DNA of 7,472 nucleotides. It comes from CAVLCC01 sp963624975 (lineage in GTDB: Bacteria; Actinomycetota; Coriobacteriia; Coriobacteriales; CADBOM01). The stretch is taken from positions 1-7,472 of the forward strand of contig CAVFRF010000003.1 in the NCBI GenBank assembly GCA_963624975.1, given 5' to 3'. Shown piece after piece: positions 4,200-7,472 of the stretch (position 1 is the first letter of the stretch; each line of letters opens with the position of its first letter). The notes below the pieces were generated by a model, which saw only the letters and a program-made list of their open reading frames with translations, ran no database searches and was not told where the DNA came from. A program made the position numbers and the translations under genes.

Positions 4200-5291
4200 C
4201 TACTCTTCCAGCAGGTACTCTCGCAGCAGCGGCAACTCGAACTCCACCGTGTTGCGTCGGGGAATCGAAATAATGCCCTGCTCGGCCAAACGGCTGCGAT
4301 AGACTCTGGCATAGTTGGCGCTCTTCCCCATACGCTGCGCTATATCGGTCATAGAACTCGGTGCGCCCTCGTCGGGGAGCATCGCTTCGAGAAATGCGAT
4401 GTCGCCGTCGGACAATTCCTGCAAGCTCTTCTTCACCACACCGTTGATGAAGTCTCGTTTTGCCAGTTCGACAGCACTCTCAACGTTTGCAGCCGTGATT
4501 TCGGCGGAATCGCCAGCTTGCTCCCAAGTCCTGAAGCCGACCAGCTGCATCATGTACGCGAAGCCGCCGATAGCTTGCACGGCAAGCGAGAGCGCATCAC
4601 CGGTTATCGTCTTGCCAGATTCCTCGACAGTCTCGCGAAACGCCTGGGATATGTCGTCGTCTTCGATTCGGCCCAGCGCATGCTGCATCGCACGGCGAAG
4701 AAACGATACCGATTTGTCCGACAGCAGAGCCGACACGTTGATGGGTAGCCCGGCCATAAACAGCGCAACACGACGGCCCTCGCGTATGAAGTGCTGGAAC
4801 GTTGCAGAGAAATCCACAAGCTCGTCGAGGCTCGGATCTATCTCGTCGATGGTGAACAGCAAACCTATGGAGCGTTCCTCGAGCACATCTAGCACTCGGT
4901 TCATACGGGTGCGCCAGTTGCCGGAGCTGGGACTGCGATACTCCCACGTCGCCCCGAATAACGCAGGTATCGTCACCGATGTGAGCCGAGCCGTGGACGA
5001 CTGCTCGACAAACTCGTTGGCAGCTTCGACCGTACGCTCGAATATATCTTCGAGCATACCAGGACGTGCCGTCACGTTCACCGCAATCCATCCGCATGTC
5101 TCGGCTTTGCTGGCAAGATAGGATAGCAACACCGTCTTGCCAACGCCGCGGGGTCCGGAAAACATACTGACCAGAATGGGATCGTTCGGGTTGTCGGCCA
5201 AAGCGCGTTCGAAATCTGCTATCAGTGCCTTTCGACCAGCCAGGATTGGCGGCACCCTGCCGAAACTTGGAGTGAAAGGATTCGGTTGCAT
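4200..5291 (-). CDS. P-loop ATPase with C-terminal winged-helix-like segment, 363 aa
   Basis: The N-terminus reads NPFTPSFGRVPPILAGR, followed by Walker A GPRGVGKT (residues 46-53), Walker B LLFTIDEID (144-152, with Asp149 and Glu150) and a sensor-like AGLP (180-183). A helical lid region follows, then a probable winged helix (about 312-345, TDIAQRMGKSANYARVYRS). This is the pattern of the AAA/ATPase_2-like (archaeal ATPase/STAND-related) family common as ATP-binding proteins of unknown role in actinobacteria. No signal peptide or membrane segment is seen, so it should be cytoplasmic. ATG at 5291 has AGGA about 6-9 bases upstream. It stands alone, with its own promoter after proS. Base composition is lower than proS: 33 of 60 G or C in 4861-4920 against 41 of 60 in 6121-6180, compatible with transfer. 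A role in DNA binding or signalling is possible; the real function is unknown. Confidence 0.88.
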   Translation of the reverse strand: MQPNPFTPSFGRVPPILAGRKALIADFERALADNPNDPILVSMFSGPRGVGKTVLLSYLASKAETCGWIAVNVTARPGMLEDIFERTVEAANEFVEQSSTARLTSVTIPALFGATWEYRSPSSGNWRTRMNRVLDVLEERSIGLLFTIDEIDPSLDELVDFSATFQHFIREGRRVALFMAGLPINVSALLSDKSVSFLRRAMQHALGRIEDDDISQAFRETVEESGKTITGDALSLAVQAIGGFAYMMQLVGFRTWEQAGDSAEITAANVESAVELAKRDFINGVVKKSLQELSDGDIAFLEAMLPDEGAPSSMTDIAQRMGKSANYARVYRSRLAEQGIISIPRRNTVEFELPLLREYLLEE

Positions 5292-5317
5292 CGTCTGTCC
5301 TGTCGCCAGCTTTTATA

Positions 5318-5360
5318 TTTTTTGCTCTTCTTTTTTTCTTTTGCTCTTTTTTGCTCTTTT
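5318..5360 (-). repeat. Purine-rich repeats in the ATPase gene leader
   Basis: Read on the minus strand, GAGCAAAA-type units occur three times; the two upstream ones form an exact 10-bp tandem AAAAGAGCAA (5341-5350 and 5351-5360). Between the -10 element and about 5318 nearly every base of the transcribed strand is A or G. The stretch forms most of the 5' untranslated region and contains no G-C-rich structure. It may favour ribosome access or transcript slippage; that is inference. Confidence 0.7.
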
Positions 5361-5362
5361 GG

Positions 5363-5371
5363 ATTATAGCA
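5363..5371 (-). promoter_or_regulatory. Extended -10 promoter for the ATPase gene
   Basis: The minus strand reads TGCTATAAT, a perfect TATAAT preceded by the TGn extension that can replace a -35 element. No good -35 is present at 16-18 bases. The start would fall near 5356, giving a leader of about 65 bases before the ATG at 5291. The GC hairpin of the proS 3' flank abuts it immediately upstream. Confidence 0.7.
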
Positions 5372-5405
5372 AACCCCTGCCATCACAGCAGCGACAGCAG
5401 GGGTT
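5372..5405 (-). terminator. GC-rich hairpin after proS, possible weak terminator
   Basis: AACCCCTGC and GCAGGGGTT form a perfect 9-bp stem with a 16-base loop, 55 bases beyond the proS stop. The minus strand then continues TGCTATAATCC, so there is no U-tract beyond two or three T residues. It may terminate proS inefficiently, protect its 3' end, or act as an operator for the adjoining promoter, where it occupies the -35 region. Confidence 0.45.
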
Positions 5406-5460
5406 GAAGAGTTAGCTTGGCACCGGTGCCCACAATGCGATGCGCCGGCGACGTGGGAGC

Positions 5461-7173
5461 CTATGCTCTGAAGGCGAACTTCGCGCGCTGTTCGGCAACC
5501 GTGGCTGCCACCTTGGCGGCTACCTCGTCGATCGCACACGACACCTTCTCGCCGGTGGCGCGGTCCTTGACCTCCACCGTGCCGTCGGCCACGCCGCGCT
5601 TGCCCACAGTGATCTGGTAGGGGAAGCCGATGAGGTCGTCGTCGTTGAACTTCACGCCCGCGCGCTCGTTACGGTCGTCGATGGCCACGCGGATGCCGGC
5701 TGCATTGAGGTCGGCGGTGATGCGCTCCGCCACAGGGAACACGGTGTCGTCGCCCACGGTGAGCGGAATCACGACCACCTCGGCGGGAGCCACCGACACG
5801 GGCCAGATGATGCCGTGCTCGTCGTTGTACTGCTCGACGATGGCGGCTACGGTGCGGGTCACGCCGATGCCGTAGCAGCCCATGAGGAAGGGCTTCTCGC
5901 TACCGTCTTCGTCCATGAACAGGGCGCCCATGGACTCGGAGTACTTGGTGCCCAGCTGGAAGATCTGGCTCACCTCGATGCCACGAGCCGTCTCGAGCGG
6001 CTTGCCGCAGCACGGGCACAGGTCGCCGGGCTTCGACACGCAGAGGTCGGCCCACTCGTCGACCTTGAAGTCTTCGCCCAGACGCACGCCCACGTAGTGG
6101 AACCCGTCCTCGTTGGCGCCCACGACCCACTGCGCGATGTCGCGCAGGCTCTCGTCGGCAACGACCTTCACGCTCTCGGGCAGACCCACCGGTCCGATCG
6201 ATCCCTTGGGCAGTCCGGCCTCCACAAGCTCCTCGTCGGCGAGGAAGTCGAAACCCTTCACAAGATGGCACACCTTGATGTCGTTGAGCTCGTGGTCGCC
6301 CGGAACGAAGATCGCATAGACCTGGCCGTCTTCGCCCTTGCCCACCAGCGCCTTGACCGTGGCGGCCTCGGGAATGTCGAGGAACTTGGCCAGCGACTCG
6401 ATCGAGCCCACGCCGGGAGTGCTGATCTTCTGCATGCCATCAACCTCGTGCACGAGCGGCTTGATGGTGGCGTTGGCAGCCTCCACGTCGGCCGCGTAAC
6501 CGCACTCGCAGTACACCAGCTCGGCCTCGCCCGACTCGGCCAGTGCCATGTACTCCACCGAAGTCTTGCCGCCGATCTGCCCCGAGTCGGCCTCTACCGG
6601 GCGATACTCCAGCCCGCAGCGCTCGCACACGCGGCAGTAAGCCTTGCCCATGTCGTCGTAGTGCTCCTGCAGCGACTCCTGGTTGGGGTGGAAGCTGTAG
6701 GCATCCTTCATGATGAATTCCTTGGAGCGCAGCAGCCCGAAGCGCGGACGAATCTCGTCGCGGAACTTGGTCTGGATCTGGAAGAGCGACTTGGGCAGCT
6801 CCTTGTAGCTGCGCAGCTCGTTGCGCACGATGGCGGTGATCAGCTCCTCGTGGGTGGGGCCGAGGCAGAAGCCGTGCTGGTTGCGGTCGGTGAGGCGCAT
6901 GAGCTCTGGACCGTAGTCGTTCCAGCGGCCCGACTCGTGCCACAGCTCGGCGGGCTGCAACGCCGGCATCATGATCTCCTGCGAGCCAACGTTCTGCATC
7001 TCCTCGCGAATGATGTCCTCCACCTGGCGCAGCACGATGTGCCCCAGCGGAAGGAAGGAGTACACGCCAGCAGCCACCTTGCGAATCATGCCCGCACGAA
7101 GCAGCAGTCTGTGCGAGGCAATCTCGGCCTCTACCGGGTCTTCTTTGAGGGTCGGAGCGTAGAGTTCACTCAT
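5461..7173 (-). CDS. proS: Prolyl-tRNA synthetase (bacterial type, with editing domain)
   Basis: This class II synthetase charges tRNA(Pro) with proline in the cytoplasm. At 570 aa it matches the 572 aa of the E. coli enzyme. The N-terminal catalytic part shows HESGRW (79-84), GPTHEE (105-110) and motif 2 FRDEIRPRFG (137-146). The insertion editing domain follows, with Lys274 in TVKALVGKG, GDHELNDIK (292-300) and His359 in GANEDGFHY, matching residues that clear Ala-tRNA(Pro) in E. coli. Motif 3 GIGVTR is at 435-440, then the anticodon-binding domain. Cysteine pairs CEC (222-224) and CPCC (386-389) may bind zinc. I chose ATG 7173 because MSELYAPTLKE aligns with the E. coli start. Its ribosome site is poor, and a TTG at 7194 with AAAGGTGG upstream is a real alternative. 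The frame stays open to 7431, but that part is not ProRS-like. Confidence 0.98.
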   Translation of the reverse strand: MSELYAPTLKEDPVEAEIASHRLLLRAGMIRKVAAGVYSFLPLGHIVLRQVEDIIREEMQNVGSQEIMMPALQPAELWHESGRWNDYGPELMRLTDRNQHGFCLGPTHEELITAIVRNELRSYKELPKSLFQIQTKFRDEIRPRFGLLRSKEFIMKDAYSFHPNQESLQEHYDDMGKAYCRVCERCGLEYRPVEADSGQIGGKTSVEYMALAESGEAELVYCECGYAADVEAANATIKPLVHEVDGMQKISTPGVGSIESLAKFLDIPEAATVKALVGKGEDGQVYAIFVPGDHELNDIKVCHLVKGFDFLADEELVEAGLPKGSIGPVGLPESVKVVADESLRDIAQWVVGANEDGFHYVGVRLGEDFKVDEWADLCVSKPGDLCPCCGKPLETARGIEVSQIFQLGTKYSESMGALFMDEDGSEKPFLMGCYGIGVTRTVAAIVEQYNDEHGIIWPVSVAPAEVVVIPLTVGDDTVFPVAERITADLNAAGIRVAIDDRNERAGVKFNDDDLIGFPYQITVGKRGVADGTVEVKDRATGEKVSCAIDEVAAKVAATVAEQRAKFAFRA

Positions 7174-7290
7174 CTTGATGATCGTGTTAAGCAAGGCCGG
7201 GCCACCTTTCGAGCAGTTGTGTATGGAAAGCGCATTCCGTGCGCTGCAAGCGCAAGAACGCGCGTGTTTGCAACGTTTCGATTCTACTGC
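7174..7290 (-). promoter_or_regulatory. proS leader with two mutually exclusive hairpins
   Basis: On the minus strand GCGCT/AGCGC with a three-base loop (7241-7253) and AGCGCA/TGCGCT with a five-base loop (7229-7245) share the same AGCGC strand, so only one can form. The second is followed by TTTCC, a poor U-tract. A TAGAAT (7281-7286) could be the -10, but no matching -35 is visible. There is no T-box sequence. Regulation by these hairpins is speculative. Confidence 0.3.
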
Positions 7291-7320
7291 ATGAGAGGTA
7301 GACCCCGCCGCCCAAGTGCG

Positions 7321-7432
7321 GGCGACGGCAAAGGGACGGCGAGTCGCCAGGTGCCGACGTGGGGTGTGTCGGACAGGCAACTTTTGGCCGAAGGCCAACC
7401 TGAGCCGTTTAGATATACCCCACGATGGCACC
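7321..7432 (+). ncRNA. Unassigned structured RNA or large inverted repeat upstream of proS
   Basis: GGTGCC (7350-7355), CGTGGGG (7358-7364) and TGTGTC (7365-7370) pair with GATATA (7412-7417), CCCCACG (7418-7424) and GGCACC (7427-7432). The stem has 19 pairs or more with one small internal loop. Two are G-U pairs possible only in plus-strand RNA; on the minus strand they become C-A mismatches. Inside lie CAGG/CCTG and a TTGGCC/GGCCAA hairpin. A separate GGCGAC/GTCGCC hairpin (7321-7348) precedes it. I checked it by eye against SRP RNA, 6S, RNase P, tmRNA, tRNA and common riboswitches and found no match. It could be an RNA gene, a leader of a plus-strand gene beyond the window, or a mobile-element end. 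Confidence 0.4.
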
Positions 7433-7472
7433 CCGGGAGAGCTGCAAGAAGAAGGCGGCCCCGCCCCGGGCC
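7433..7472. other. GC-rich window edge without a recognisable gene
   Basis: No coding signal is visible. GGCGGC at 7454-7459 could pair with GCCGCC at 7307-7312 and so close a multi-branched fold around the two hairpins at 7321-7432, but all-GC six-mers also pair by chance in DNA of this composition. Confidence 0.3.

Noticed and set aside
7174..7431. 86-codon N-terminal extension of proS in the same open frame
   Set aside because: The extra residues are Arg/Ser/Ala-rich and not like ProRS, the frame covers non-coding hairpins, and the synthetase already has its full length from 7173.
7350..7432. SRP RNA, 6S RNA, RNase P or tmRNA
   Set aside because: None of the conserved core sequences (such as the CCGGAAGG apex of SRP RNA or GAGGAAAGTCC of RNase P) is present.

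Overview
The window is GC-rich and every convincing gene lies on the minus strand, so it reads right to left as proS, an orphan ATPase, a cobalamin riboswitch, and then a four-gene cobT-cobU-cobS-cobU-like operon. High GC in the genes, the protein style (a full-length bacterial ProRS with editing domain, an NPFTPSFG-type ATPase, and a CobU family member with a GKLDY motif) and the compact cob operon suggest an anaerobic Actinomycetota, most likely a member of Coriobacteriia (Eggerthella/Slackia-like). That placement is inference from memory of protein style, not a search result.

Right end (7174-7472): no gene is visible, but there is a GC-rich block of nested inverted repeats. Its main hairpin (7350-7432) folds better as plus-strand RNA because of G-U pairs, and I could not assign it to a known family. 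proS (5461-7173) encodes prolyl-tRNA synthetase. Its 3' flank holds a GC-rich hairpin that runs directly into a TGCTATAAT extended -10 promoter for the next gene. That gene (4200-5291) is a P-loop ATPase with a C-terminal winged-helix-like segment. It has an almost purely purine leader and a visibly lower GC content than proS.

Centre (3147-4199): a roughly 1.05 kb gap without a large gene, and the most interesting part of the window. It contains a clear cobalamin (B12) riboswitch on the minus strand (3881-4052) with a candidate promoter upstream. P1 of the riboswitch overlaps a good ribosome binding site for a 21-codon open frame (3805-3870). The stop codon of that frame lies 4 bases before a well-formed intrinsic terminator (3768-3800). 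A second structured block with its own 13-bp terminator stem (3301-3457) and further repeats follow before cobT.

Left part (162-3146): cobT, cobU, cobS and a short second CobU-like gene overlap by 1-4 bases and must be translationally coupled. CobT activates the lower ligand base, CobU makes adenosylcobinamide-GDP, and CobS joins the two halves, so the operon covers nucleotide-loop assembly, the last steps of cobalamin synthesis or cobinamide salvage. Corrin-ring genes are absent from the window. The riboswitch upstream fits feedback repression by the end product. The first 161 bases are non-coding, with a short GC-rich direct repeat.
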